The position numbers and the translations under genes were made by a program. A stretch of DNA of 64,000 bases, taken from Helicobacter pylori. GTDB taxonomy: Bacteria > Campylobacterota > Campylobacteria > Campylobacterales > Helicobacteraceae. The notes beneath the pieces are model-generated. The model made no database searches. It saw only the letters and a program-made list of their open reading frames with translations, and was not told the DNA's origin. Positions 28,823-38,950 of the stretch are shown one piece after another. The first letter of the stretch is position 1, and every line of letters starts with the position of its first letter. The stretch covers positions 1,364,001 through 1,428,000 of the forward strand of contig NZ_CP051534.1 in the NCBI RefSeq assembly GCF_016748675.1. The letters are read 5' to 3'.

Positions 28823-31357
28823 ATGACTGAAGATTTTCCTAAAATTCTGCCTTTATTGGTAGAAGAAGACACTTTTTTATACCCCTTTATGATAGCCCCT
28901 ATTTTCTTACAAAATAACGCGAGCATCAAGGCGGTAACTTACGCTAAAAACAATAAATCGTTAGTCTTTATTGCATGCCAAAAAGACAAATTGAACGATA
29001 ATGAAGCCCCTTATTATGATGTGGGGGTGATAGGCTCTATTATGCGTGAAGCCAACATGCCTAATGGGCGCGTGAAATTGCTCTTTAATGGCATCGCTAA
29101 GGGGCGTATTTTAGAGCCTGCCAAAGAAAACGAGCAAGGCTTTTTGGAAGCTCAAATAAGCCCTATTGAGTATTTAGAATACGATAAAGAAAACATTCAA
29201 GCGATCGTGGAAGTGTTAAAAGAAAAGGTGATCACTCTAGCCAATGTCAGCTCACTCTTTCCTCCAGATTTGATCAAGGCTTTAGAAGACAATGACGATC
29301 CTAACCGCATCGCTGATTTAATCGCAGCGGCCTTGCATTTGAAAAGAGATCAAGCGTATTCTCTTTTTGCGAACAACAACACCGAACAGCGCTTGTTGGA
29401 TTTGATTGATATTGTGATAGAAGAAACTAAAACCCAAAAGCTCCAAAAAGAAATCAAATCCAAAGTCCATCAAAAAATGGAGCAAACCAATAAGGAATAT
29501 TTCTTAAAAGAGCAGCTCAAACAAATCCAAAAAGAGCTTGGCACGGACAAACAACGAGATGAAGATTTAAACCAATACTACCAAAAACTAGAAAGCGTCA
29601 AGCCTTTTTTAAAAGAAGAAGCGTTTAAGGAAATCAAAAAGCAAATTGACCGGCTGAGCCGAACCCATGCGGACAGCTCAGATAGCGCGACTTTGCAAAA
29701 TTATGTTGAAACCATGCTGGATGTGCCTTTTGGGCAATACGGGAAAAAAGCGCTTGACATTAAGCATGTGAGAGAACAACTAGATAACGATCATTATTCC
29801 TTAAAAAGGCCTAAAGAGCGCATTGTGGAATACTTTGCCACCATGCAACTTTTAGAAATGCGCCACAAGAAAAAGCCAGAAAAAAAAGACAAAACTAAAG
29901 GCACGATTTTATGCTTTTATGGGCCTCCTGGCGTGGGTAAAACGAGTTTGGCTAATTCCATCGCTAAAGCGATAGAGCGCCCTTTGGTTCGGATCGCTTT
30001 AGGAGGCTTAGAAGATGTGAATGAATTAAGAGGGCACAGACGCACTTATATAGGCTCCATGCCTGGGCGCATTGTCCAAGGGCTTATTGAAGCCAAAAAG
30101 ATGAATCCGGTCATGGTTTTAGATGAAATTGATAAGGTGGATCGGAGCGTTAGGGGTGATCCAGCGAGTGCTTTATTAGAGATCTTAGACCCTGAGCAAA
30201 ATATCGCCTTTAGGGATCATTACGCGAATTTCAGCATTGATTTGTCGCAAGTGATTTTTATCGCTACTGCTAATAATATTGACAGAATCCCGGCCCCTTT
30301 AAGAGACAGAATGGAATTTATCAGCGTGTCTAGCTACACGCCTAGCGAAAAAGAAGAGATCGCTAAAAACTACCTCATCCCCCAAGAATTAGAAAAGCAC
30401 GCCTTAAAGCCTAGCGAAGTGGATATTAGCCATGAGTGTTTGAAACTCATTATTGAAAAATACACCAGAGAAGCGGGCGTTAGGGATTTACGAAGACAAA
30501 TCGCAACGATCATGCGTAAAGCGGCTTTAAAATACCTAGAAGATAACCCGCACAAAAAAGGGCGAACCAAAAAAGGCGAAAATGAAAAAAGCGAAGATAA
30601 AAAAGGCGAAAATGAAAAAAGCGAAGATAAAAAAGGCGAAAATGAAAAAAGCGAAAAAAGAGGTGGAAACAAAGATTTCTGCGTCTCTATCACGCCTAAC
30701 AACCTTAAAGAGTATTTAGAACGCATGGTGTTTGAAATTGACCCCATAGATGAAGAAAATAAAATCGGTATCGTCAATGGTTTGGCATGGACTCCAGTGG
30801 GTGGTGATGTGCTTAAAATTGAAGCGCTTAAGATCAGGGGCAAGGGGGAATTAAAACTCACCGGGAGCTTAGGCGATGTGATGAAAGAATCCGCCATTAT
30901 TGCCTTTTCTGTTGTCAAAGTCTTATTGGATAACGAAACCTTAAAAGTGCCTAAAATCCCTAGCGAAACCGATGCAGAGAATAAGAAAAAGAAAAAAGCG
31001 CTGAAAGTTTATAACGCTTATGATTTGCATTTGCATGTCCCTGAGGGGGCTACGCCTAAAGACGGACCGAGCGCTGGGATCGCTATGGCGAGCGTGATGG
31101 CGAGCATTTTGTGCGATAGGGCTACAAGAAGCGAAGTGGCAATGACGGGCGAATTGACTTTGAGCGGGGAAGTTTTACCCATAGGAGGGTTGAAAGAAAA
31201 GTTGATCGCCGCTTTTAAAGCCGGCATCAAAACCGCTCTCATTCCTGTCAAAAACTATGAAAGGGATTTAGACGAGATCCCTAATGAAGTGCGAGAGAAT
31301 TTAAACATCGTTGCGGTGAAAAACATCGCTGAAGTGTTAGAAAAAACCTTACTTTAG
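28823..31357 (+). CDS. lon: ATP-dependent protease Lon with repeat-bearing insertion
   Basis: 844 aa. N-terminal substrate domain, AAA+ motor with Walker A GPPGVGKT near 367-374, and C-terminal Ser-Lys protease with Ser750 (KDGPSAG) and Lys793 (GGLKEKL). Between the ATPase alpha domain and the protease domain, around residues 575-620, there is a highly charged Lys/Glu insertion coded by three 30-bp tandem repeats. This insertion is not part of the conserved Lon core and is likely a flexible linker. A TATAAT at 28804-28809 lies only 13 nt before the ATG, implying a very short leader. tyrA follows by 8 nt. Confidence 0.95.
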   Translation: MTEDFPKILPLLVEEDTFLYPFMIAPIFLQNNASIKAVTYAKNNKSLVFIACQKDKLNDNEAPYYDVGVIGSIMREANMPNGRVKLLFNGIAKGRILEPAKENEQGFLEAQISPIEYLEYDKENIQAIVEVLKEKVITLANVSSLFPPDLIKALEDNDDPNRIADLIAAALHLKRDQAYSLFANNNTEQRLLDLIDIVIEETKTQKLQKEIKSKVHQKMEQTNKEYFLKEQLKQIQKELGTDKQRDEDLNQYYQKLESVKPFLKEEAFKEIKKQIDRLSRTHADSSDSATLQNYVETMLDVPFGQYGKKALDIKHVREQLDNDHYSLKRPKERIVEYFATMQLLEMRHKKKPEKKDKTKGTILCFYGPPGVGKTSLANSIAKAIERPLVRIALGGLEDVNELRGHRRTYIGSMPGRIVQGLIEAKKMNPVMVLDEIDKVDRSVRGDPASALLEILDPEQNIAFRDHYANFSIDLSQVIFIATANNIDRIPAPLRDRMEFISVSSYTPSEKEEIAKNYLIPQELEKHALKPSEVDISHECLKLIIEKYTREAGVRDLRRQIATIMRKAALKYLEDNPHKKGRTKKGENEKSEDKKGENEKSEDKKGENEKSEKRGGNKDFCVSITPNNLKEYLERMVFEIDPIDEENKIGIVNGLAWTPVGGDVLKIEALKIRGKGELKLTGSLGDVMKESAIIAFSVVKVLLDNETLKVPKIPSETDAENKKKKKALKVYNAYDLHLHVPEGATPKDGPSAGIAMASVMASILCDRATRSEVAMTGELTLSGEVLPIGGLKEKLIAAFKAGIKTALIPVKNYERDLDEIPNEVRENLNIVAVKNIAEVLEKTLL
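30571..30660 (+). repeat. Three 30-bp tandem repeats within lon
   Basis: Units 30571-30600 and 30601-30630 are identical; 30631-30660 matches for its first 24-25 bases. Each encodes a 10-aa KKGENEKSED-type unit, so copy-number changes stay in frame. Confidence 0.95.
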
Positions 31358-31365
31358 AAGTTGGC

Positions 31366-32193
31366 ATGAAAGCAGGCATTATTGGTTTAGGGCTTATGGG
31401 GGGCAGTTTAGGGCTAGCCTTACAAGAATGGGGGCGTTTTAAAAGCGTTACAGGCTATGATCATAACGCTTTGCATGCCAAATTGGCTTTGACTTTGGGG
31501 CTTGTAGATGAGTGCGTGGGATTTGAAAAGATTTTAGAATGCGATGTGATTTTTTTAGCCATTCCGGTTGAGGGCATCATTGGATGTTTGAAGAAAATGA
31601 CTCCCGTTAAAAAAAGCGCGACCATCATTGATTTAGGGGGGGCAAAAGCGCAAATCCTTCACAATGTCCCTAAAAGCATTCGTCAAAATTTCATCGCCGC
31701 ACACCCCATGTGCGGGACAGAGTTTTATGGTCCTAAAGCGAGCGTTAAGGGGCTGTATGAAAACGCTCTGGTGATATTGTGCGATTTAGAAGATTCAGGG
31801 ATTGAGCAAGTAGAGATCGCTAAAGAAATCTTTTTAGGCCTTAAAGCGCGCTTGATTAAAATGAAATCTAGCGAGCATGACACCCATGTGGCTTATATCA
31901 GCCATTTACCCCATGTTTTGAGCTACGCTCTAGCTAATAGCGTTTTAAAGCAAAACGACCCAGAAATGATTTTATCTTTAGCGGGTGGGGGTTTTAGGGA
32001 CATGAGCCGTCTGTCTAAAAGCTCGCCTTTAATGTGGAAGGATATTTTCAAACAGAACCGAGACAATGTCTTAGAAGCGATTGAAAAATGCGAAAAAGAA
32101 ATCGCGCAAGCTAAGGCTTGGATAGAAAATAACGATTATGAAAGCCTTGCAGAATGGATGGCGCAAGCGAACAAACTCCAGGAGTTCATGTAA
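31366..32193 (+). CDS. tyrA: Prephenate dehydrogenase
   Basis: Oxidative decarboxylation of prephenate to 4-hydroxyphenylpyruvate in tyrosine synthesis. 275 aa. N-terminal Rossmann fold with GLGLMGGSLG (residues 6-15); active-site segments HPMCGTEFYGP and ISHLPHVLSYALA are visible. The C-terminus is the helical dimerisation domain, with no chorismate mutase or ACT extension. Starts 8 nt after lon. Confidence 0.93.
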   Translation: MKAGIIGLGLMGGSLGLALQEWGRFKSVTGYDHNALHAKLALTLGLVDECVGFEKILECDVIFLAIPVEGIIGCLKKMTPVKKSATIIDLGGAKAQILHNVPKSIRQNFIAAHPMCGTEFYGPKASVKGLYENALVILCDLEDSGIEQVEIAKEIFLGLKARLIKMKSSEHDTHVAYISHLPHVLSYALANSVLKQNDPEMILSLAGGGFRDMSRLSKSSPLMWKDIFKQNRDNVLEAIEKCEKEIAQAKAWIENNDYESLAEWMAQANKLQEFM

Positions 32194-32214
32194 AATAATT
32201 TAAAATTTTGTATA

Positions 32215-32463
32215 TTGTTGTTTTTAGGGTTGCGAGAAGCGAAATGGGGTATTTGGATTGTTTTTATGGATTATAGGCTGTTTCATATGGATAGCATGGA
32301 TTTACCCAGCAACCAGCAAACAACCATAAGAGATTATCTTAAACCCGGATCTATTGTTGTGTTTGCCATAATTGTAATAATAATTTCATCTCATTCCTCC
32401 AACACCTATGAAACCCTTATCGCTTCCAACAAAAAACCAATTTTAAGCCGTTTAGAAATTTGA
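32215..32463 (+). CDS. Small hypothetical membrane protein (HP1381-like)
   Basis: Up to 82 aa; the start is uncertain, as no Shine-Dalgarno precedes 32215 and internal Met codons at about residues 18, 25 and 28 are alternatives. One clear transmembrane helix (SIVVFAIIVIIIS, residues about 45-60). No known domain. Weakly supported as a gene beyond its length and position between tyrA and the nuclease. Confidence 0.4.
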   Translation: MLFLGLREAKWGIWIVFMDYRLFHMDSMDLPSNQQTTIRDYLKPGSIVVFAIIVIIISSHSSNTYETLIASNKKPILSRLEI

Positions 32464-32481
32464 TTTCTTAAACCTTTATCC

Positions 32482-32509
32482 AAAATACCGGTGTTTTCAT
32501 AGGTATTTT
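32482..32509. terminator. Symmetric hairpin between convergent genes
   Basis: AAAATACC and GGTATTTT arms with a 12-nt loop, placed between the convergent small ORF and the nuclease gene. The arms supply A and U tracts on either strand, so it could act in both directions. Stem is AT-rich and short. Confidence 0.45.
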
Positions 32510-32519
32510 AAGAGCGGTT

Positions 32520-33368
32520 TTAATACTTCTTAGCGTTGTTAAGATACTTAGGCAATTCGTTCAACTCAGCGTTTTTATTGTTCTTAAAAACCACCTGCTT
32601 TTCAACTCGTTCATATTCTTTGCAATCTTTTCTCATTTCTTGTAAGGGATATTTTTGGTTGTCATTAGGGATATAAAAGCATTCGCTTTTAGCGTTTTCA
32701 TAGCTGTCCGTTAGGCTTGTATCATAGTGGTACCAAAAGCCGCTAGGGATAGCGATATTCTTAGAGCTAAAAGTCCTATAACCCTGTTTGATGATAGTGA
32801 GTTCTTCTACTAAGACTTGATGGTATTTTTTAGCTAAATTACGGCCCTCTTTTTCCACCAATAAAACAGAATGCCTGTTGGTGTTTTTGGCTTCAGGGGT
32901 GATATTAGTCATTCTGTAAGTTTCTCTTAAAGGGTTAGACGCAAAATCAAAAGAAGCGTCATTCGCCACAAAATGCCCCCTATCAAAACCGCTTCTGGTG
33001 TAATCTTGTGTCGTGGCTTGTTGGTATTTGGCTAATCGTGTGTCCGTTTTAAACCCATAGCGTTTTTCAATGTTATTTTTATCCACTAAATCCCCAAACA
33101 ACACGCTCACGCCATAAATAGGGTTTTTTAACTCGCTAGAATAACACACCGAATAAAAGTTATTTTTTAAGACCTTACAATCAATGTTAGTGAGAATGCT
33201 ATTAGTATAGGTCTTAGTGGGGTTAGCGCTGTTTACTTGATCCTTGATTTCATTAAGCTTTTTAGTGGTGTAGCTGTTAATAGCCTTAGTGAAATTATCC
33301 AACATGTCCGCTTGGAGCCAACCCATAGCGATCAGGCTAAAACAGAGCCAGTTTTTAAAGGTTTTCAT
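32520..33368 (-). CDS. Secreted DNA/RNA non-specific endonuclease (NucA/NUC1 family)
   Basis: 282 aa with a signal peptide (about 1-20, cleavage near LQA). The beta-beta-alpha metal motif DRGH is at 129-132 with His132 as general base; an Asn in MTNITPEAKNTNR completes the family pattern. A periplasmic or secreted nuclease could degrade extracellular DNA for nucleotides or compete with DNA uptake. AAGGAG precedes the ATG. It lies next to a type III R-M locus but is transcribed separately (about 120-nt gap). Confidence 0.88.
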   Translation of the reverse strand: MKTFKNWLCFSLIAMGWLQADMLDNFTKAINSYTTKKLNEIKDQVNSANPTKTYTNSILTNIDCKVLKNNFYSVCYSSELKNPIYGVSVLFGDLVDKNNIEKRYGFKTDTRLAKYQQATTQDYTRSGFDRGHFVANDASFDFASNPLRETYRMTNITPEAKNTNRHSVLLVEKEGRNLAKKYHQVLVEELTIIKQGYRTFSSKNIAIPSGFWYHYDTSLTDSYENAKSECFYIPNDNQKYPLQEMRKDCKEYERVEKQVVFKNNKNAELNELPKYLNNAKKY

Positions 33369-33492
33369 GTTTTGCTCCTTTTTGATTGGCTTGAATACTA
33401 CAACAATATTTTTAATCGTTTGTTTTTACCCACTAAATAGCCTAGTGTATAGCGTTTTGATGCGTTAAGCGGCGTGCATTGAATGATTGAAC

Positions 33493-35337
33493 TTAAGAAT
33501 AAAAAATTTCATTGTATTTTTTAGTGATCCCATCTATCCCCCATGCGTCTTCGTCAATATCGCCCAAGTTTAAATAGTCTTCGTTAGAGTCAAAACGTTG
33601 GCAATAAATCCTTTTTTGCTCATTGAGATCTAATTTTTGGAACTCTTCGCTATCAATTTCATCCATCTTACCATCGGCGCGTTTTAAAAAACGCTCATTA
33701 AGATCGTTAAAGATTTTTAAGCATTCGCTCTTGCTTTTAGCGTTAAGGATTTGTTTTTTAACTTCTAAATTCACTTCTTTCAATTCAGCATAGACAAAAC
33801 TCCCACCCCCTTTAAAATCGCATTTTTTAGAAATACCCCCTTGTTCGCCCTCTACGACTTTTTTTAACCTTTCTTTAGTGATCGTTTCTATATAGTCCAT
33901 TTGCTCGATGCCAATGTAGCGGCGTTTCATTTTGTGCGCCACCGCACAAGTCGTCCCGCTCCCGGCAAAAAAATCTAACACGAGGTCGTTTTCGTTGGTA
34001 GAAACCTCTAAAATTCTTGAAATTAGGGCTTCGGGTTTGGGGGTGTCAAAAAGTTTAGTTCCATTAAAAAGGGCTAAAATTTCTTTAGTTGCTTCTGTTG
34101 TAGTGCCATACTCTGTAAAAATTGTGCGTGTTTTAATCACTTTTTTCGCATTTTTGATTTCATCATAATAAATTACTTCATAAGGGATTAAACGCCCTTT
34201 AGAATTTTCTTGCCAAAAAATATGTTCGCTATCCAAATTTTCAGGTTTTTTCCGCCAACGCCCCTCTTCACCATTAGGGGCTATAGGGTAAAAATCGTTA
34301 CCATTTGGATCTTTAATGGAATAATATAGGCTAGGTGCATCAGATCTTAAAGCTCCAGCTCCCCATTTTTCAAGTTTTAGAATTTTAGCTTGTTTGCCAT
34401 TGATAGTTTTATTAAAGTCTTGTATATCATGGTCTATTTCTGTATCAATAATAGTGAATTTTTCTTTTTGATAGCACAAGATATATTCATGTTCTTTTGC
34501 GAAATTTTCACTATCTTGACTACCGCCTTTTTTCTTTTGCCATATCAAACTCGCCACAAAATTCTCCCTAAGAAAAATCTCATCCATCAAAACTTTCAAA
34601 TAAGCTTGTTCGTTGTCGTCGCATTGCACAAAAATCACGCCATCATCGCTTAAAAACTCCCTAGCCACTTCAAGCCTGTTTTTCATAAACACTAGCCATG
34701 AGCTGTGGTTGAAATTATCGTTGTAATTAAAGCTGTCATTACCGGTATTATAAGGGGGGTCAATGTAGATGCATTTAACTTGTTTAGCGAATTTCTTTTT
34801 TAAAGAATGAAGAGCGATCAAATTATTGCCTTTGATGAGATAATTCGTGTTCTTGTCTTTTAAAGCGTTTTCTAAATCGCCTTCTCCATGCATTTCAAAA
34901 CGGCACAACGCTTTTTTATTTAAAAGCGTGTCAATTTCTTTTTTATGCAATATCTCATGGTAAAAAAGCTCGTTAGATTCGGTGTTGTTATCTTTAGCGT
35001 TGCCTAGTAAAACATTGTCTTTAAAAGGGAAATTCAAAACGACTAGCTCGCTGGATTTTATGGGACGCCCTTGTGAATACAAGCCTATTTTATTTTCAAA
35101 TCGTGTGAAAGAGTTTTCTAATTTTTTGGTTAAACATTCTAATAACGCTTCTGGATTGAATACAAGCGAATTAGCGATCATTTTAAAAAAAGCGTTTTTG
35201 TAGTCGTCAGCGTTTTTATTTTCAAGCATGAAAGTTAAAAGCTTTTCATCATTCTGTAGGATTAAAGTTTCTAAGCGTTCTTTAGTGAAACGGTTGATTA
35301 AAGCGTCTAGTAGGGTTTTTATGGGGTTTTTTAGCAT
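33493..35337 (-). CDS. mod: Type III DNA methyltransferase (Mod), second system, intact
   Basis: 614 aa, complete. Motif IV DPPYN at 193-197 and motif I DFFAGSGTT near 455, the order of beta-class N6-adenine methyltransferases; the region between holds target recognition. No long homopolymer occurs in it, so it reads ON. It is the second gene of a res-mod operon: the ATG overlaps the res stop by 7 nt (ATGCTAA). It is a paralogue of the mod at 17289, sharing the LFDTPKPEAL...ENDLVLDFFAGSGTTCAVAH block, but the central region differs, so specificity should differ. Confidence 0.93.
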   Translation of the reverse strand: MLKNPIKTLLDALINRFTKERLETLILQNDEKLLTFMLENKNADDYKNAFFKMIANSLVFNPEALLECLTKKLENSFTRFENKIGLYSQGRPIKSSELVVLNFPFKDNVLLGNAKDNNTESNELFYHEILHKKEIDTLLNKKALCRFEMHGEGDLENALKDKNTNYLIKGNNLIALHSLKKKFAKQVKCIYIDPPYNTGNDSFNYNDNFNHSSWLVFMKNRLEVAREFLSDDGVIFVQCDDNEQAYLKVLMDEIFLRENFVASLIWQKKKGGSQDSENFAKEHEYILCYQKEKFTIIDTEIDHDIQDFNKTINGKQAKILKLEKWGAGALRSDAPSLYYSIKDPNGNDFYPIAPNGEEGRWRKKPENLDSEHIFWQENSKGRLIPYEVIYYDEIKNAKKVIKTRTIFTEYGTTTEATKEILALFNGTKLFDTPKPEALISRILEVSTNENDLVLDFFAGSGTTCAVAHKMKRRYIGIEQMDYIETITKERLKKVVEGEQGGISKKCDFKGGGSFVYAELKEVNLEVKKQILNAKSKSECLKIFNDLNERFLKRADGKMDEIDSEEFQKLDLNEQKRIYCQRFDSNEDYLNLGDIDEDAWGIDGITKKYNEIFYS

Positions 35338-37896
35338 TTTTGATCCTTAAAAATTTGATTGAAAGCGGTTGCAAATTCGCTTTTTACTGATTTATTATTA
35401 TGGAGCGTGAAAAACGGCAAGCCTTTTAAATGGAGTTTTTTGTTATGGCTTTTAAGCGTGGCGTTTTCTAGCATCTCTAAAAATTCTTCTTTCCAAGCGT
35501 TAGAAAGCTCTAAATGTTCGCCTTTAGCTTCCATATAACAAGTGAAGCCTAAAAATTCATCTTCATGCGTTTGGGCAAAAAGGATAAAATCCGGCTCAAA
35601 ACCTTGCGCGTAAAAGGGGCTATTTTCTATATTGCAAAAAACTTTTAATTCAGTGAAACGATCATTCCTTAAAACGCACCATTCTTTGAATTTCTTGTCT
35701 AAAATCTCTTTATTATCGTTGATAAAAACTAAAAACTCCCTTTCTAAACCGCTGTCTAGTTTCCGCATGTCTTTAAAAAGCAGCCATTCATAAAAGGGAA
35801 TGTCTTTTTCCCATTCGCTAGCGCTAAGGCTTCTGTTATGCGTTTCAAATTCTTTCAATTCTAACGCGCTCACCTCGTATTTATCTTGCTCTTTTAAAAG
35901 CGTGTCTTTTAAGTTTTCAATGATATAAACAGCGAGTTTTAAAAGCGTTTTATTATCGTCAAACTTTTGGCTTTTATGAAAGTTTGTTTTTAATGAAGAG
36001 ACATACCGCTCTATAAATCCCACTTTATTGTTAAAGGCATGTTTTTTAAAGGCTTTTTTAAGCGTTTTGAAATCCAGGTTTTTTAAATTAAGGGCTTTTA
36101 AAAAATAATTTATAGGGATTTTATTTAAGGCATGGGGTATATAATAAGTTTTATCGCCTTTATTTTCTTCTTTAAAATCCACTTTCTTTTCACGCACATT
36201 AAAAGCAAATAAGGGGACATGCAAGCTTTTGAGTGTGGCTTCAACAGGGTCTGTATAGTCTTTATTGAATAGGTTTTTATTTTTTTCTCTTTTATTGCTT
36301 GCATAGTAGCATTTGAAACGCTTGGTGGGCGTTAAGGGGATAGTTGTTTTTTCCTTTTCAATTAATCCTAATCCTAAATCTTGTAACTCCTTTTTTAATT
36401 GAGCGATAAACTCGCTGTCATAAACGGCATGGTAGTCTAACCTTTCTAACGCGCTTAAGGGGTTGGAAAAATCAAACTTGCGTTGGTAAAACTCTATGCG
36501 GCTTGGCTTGAAATCGTTATAGCTAAAGGGGTAGTATCTCGCTCCTCGCCCTATGAGCTGGGCGTCTTTAATGGTGTCTTTTTGGCTCGCTTTATTTTTA
36601 AGCCTGACAATGTCAAACAAATTCAACACATCCCAACCTTCATTGAGCTTATCCACGCTAAAAATCACTCTTTTAGGGTTGTCTCTGTCTTCTAGGGAGT
36701 TCAATAAAAGCATGCCTTTTTCTAATTCTTTTTCGTTATTGGTGTTAATCTGGGTGCTTTTTTTGAATTTCGTTTGCAAGAATGCCACAAGGTTAGCGGT
36801 GTAATTTTTCTCATCAAAAAAACTTTTAGCGTCTTTAAAAAAAGCGTTGCGGCTGTAATAGAAAAAATTTTCTAAATCTAAAGGGCTTAAATTTTCTAAA
36901 AAGGCGTTGAAGTGCTCTTGATTTTTCTTACTCTCTTCAATCCTCTCGCTTTTAAACAAAATGCATGGTTTAAAGTTTTCAATATTATGGTGTTGGGCTA
37001 ATAATTCTTTATACAAACTGGAAACGCATGCCCCTAAAAAGCGCGTTTCTAATTCTTTATTTTCATAAGAAAGGGAGTAGATGTTTTTGCAAAATTTATC
37101 CTCGCTAAATTCTTTTAAGGTGTAAGTTGCCACCTTTAAGTTTTTATATTTTTCTTCAACGCTTTTTTCTTTAGGGATAGTGGCGCTAAATTCCAGCAAT
37201 AAGTTGTCTTTATTTTGTTCTAGGGCTAATTTCACCACGCTTTCCCAATTGCGTTTTTCACTAGCCTCACTATCATTTAATTTCTTTTTAGTCTCTGTGT
37301 TTAAATGGTGCGCTTCATCCGCTAAAAAAACCAATTTCTGATCTTTTAAATCCTCTATGGTGACAGCGTTTTCTTTAGCTCTAGTGAATAATGAAAACAA
37401 GCCTTGAATGGTGCTAAAATAAATGTTGATAGCGTTGTTGTGGCTCTCGTTTAAATTATTGATGCTTTTAATTTCTGTGTTTTTGTCATTGATATTGATA
37501 TTCTCGCTAAAAAGGTATTTTGATGAAACACTGTCTGTAAAATTAAGCTTGGTTTTTTCTAAAATACTGGTGCTATTCACAAAAAAAATAAAATTTTGAT
37601 AGCCTTGCTTGCAGCATTCTAAAATCAAACCCGCCATCACCAAGGTTTTACCGCTACCGGTGGCCATTTCAAACATGAAATGCTTTTGAGTTGGGTTGGA
37701 TTGTCGTTTTTCTAAATAATTATATATCGCTTGTTTTTGATAATCTCTAAGCTCTTTTTTTAAATTACTGGTGATGTGGGTGGGTAGCTCTATTTCTTTA
37801 TTATTGGGTGCGTTATTTGGCGTGCTATTAGGCGTGCGATCTTTTATCGCTGATTGGGGGGGGGGGGGGGTAACTTTGAATGAATGAATCTTGCAT
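35331..37896 (-). pseudogene. res: Type III restriction subunit (Res), second system, phase-off at G15 tract
   Basis: The start is the ATG at 37896 with AAGGGA upstream. Nine codons later a C15 run (coding strand) throws the frame into a short reading that stops after about 22 codons. The Res frame is open from the tract to 35331 and would give about 850 aa if the tract were 14 (or 11, 17). Features: Walker A ATGSGKT, DEAH box FLADEAHHL, motif VI-like AQLIGRGARYYPF, and a C-terminal nuclease candidate (EPDFILF then MEAKGE). An internal ATG at 37676 would begin just before Walker A. I infer a switchable restriction subunit, currently OFF. Confidence 0.9.
37856..37870. repeat. G15 phase-variation tract in res
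   Basis: Fifteen G on the + strand (C15 in res). Frame arithmetic from the ATG at 37896: TAC uses one C and CAA one more, so n = 2 mod 3 is ON; 15 is OFF. Confidence 0.93.
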
Positions 37897-38054
37897 AAAA
37901 TCCCTTAATGAAAAAGTGAGAAAATTATAGCGTAAAGTTTTGAGATTGACTTTAGAAGCGCTAGCGAACAATTAAATTAAAATCAAATAAAGTTTTAGTT
38001 TTAATATTTAATGGAATAAAGCCCTTAAAATCAAAAGCGCTTCTTTTTCTTTGC

Positions 38055-38060
38055 TATAAT
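38055..38060 (+). promoter_or_regulatory. Extended -10 promoter of bioB
   Basis: TGCTATAAT (TG-n-TATAAT), 42 bp before the bioB start. Confidence 0.68.
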
Positions 38061-38101
38061 CAATCTCAAAAAACCAACTTTTTTAAAATAAAGGAATGAT
38101 T

Positions 38102-38950
38102 ATGCAAGAGATTTTTTTATGTTCTATTTCCAATGTGCGCAGTGGGGATTGCAAGGAAGATTGCGCTTATTGCACGCAAAGCTCACACCATCAAGGAGCG
38201 ATTAAGCGCTATAAATTTAAAGATGAAAAAGTGGTTTTACAAGAGGCTAGAGCGTTAAGGGAATTAGGGGCTTTAGGGTTTTGTCTGGTTACTTCAGGGC
38301 GCGAATTAGACGATGAAAAATGCGAATACATCGCTAAATTAGCTAAAGCCATCAACAAAGAAGAATTGGGCTTGCATCTAATCGCATGCTGCGGGCGTGC
38401 GGATTTGGAGCAATTAGAGTTTTTAAGAGACGCGGGCATCCACAGCTATAACCATAATTTAGAAACTTCGCAAAACTTCTTCCCTAAAATTTGTTCCACG
38501 CACACATGGGAAGAAAGGTTTATCACATGCGAAAACGCATTAAGGGCGGGGTTAGGCTTGTGCAGCGGGGGGATTTTTGGGCTTAATGAGAGCTGGGAAG
38601 ATCGAATTGAAATGCTTAGGGCGTTAGCTTCGCTCTCCCCGCACACCACGCCGATTAATTTTTTCATTAAAAACCCGGTATTGCCCATTGATGCAGAGAC
38701 TTTAAGCGCAGATGAAGCCCTAGAATGCGTGCTTTTGGCTAAGGAATTTTTGCCTAACGCTAGGCTTATGGTGGCTGGGGGGCGTGAAGTGGTGTTTAAA
38801 GATAACGATAAAAAGGAAGCCAAGCTTTTTGAATACGGCATCAATGCGGTGGTGTTGGGGGATTATTTAACCACCAAAGGCAAAGCCCCTAAAAAAGATA
38901 TAGAAAAACTACTCTCTTATGGCTTGACAATGGCGACAAGCTGTCATTAA
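38102..38950 (+). CDS. bioB: Biotin synthase
   Basis: Radical SAM enzyme inserting sulfur into dethiobiotin. 282 aa from the ATG at 38102, which has AAGGA at a 6-nt spacing; the ATG at 38096 abuts that site and is less likely. The radical SAM cysteines are Cys17, Cys21 and Cys24 (CKEDCAYC). YNHNLETS and GGIFGLNESWEDR segments match the family. It ends one base into the next gene (TAATG), so the two are coupled. Confidence 0.94.
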   Translation: MQEIFLCSISNVRSGDCKEDCAYCTQSSHHQGAIKRYKFKDEKVVLQEARALRELGALGFCLVTSGRELDDEKCEYIAKLAKAINKEELGLHLIACCGRADLEQLEFLRDAGIHSYNHNLETSQNFFPKICSTHTWEERFITCENALRAGLGLCSGGIFGLNESWEDRIEMLRALASLSPHTTPINFFIKNPVLPIDAETLSADEALECVLLAKEFLPNARLMVAGGREVVFKDNDKKEAKLFEYGINAVVLGDYLTTKGKAPKKDIEKLLSYGLTMATSCH

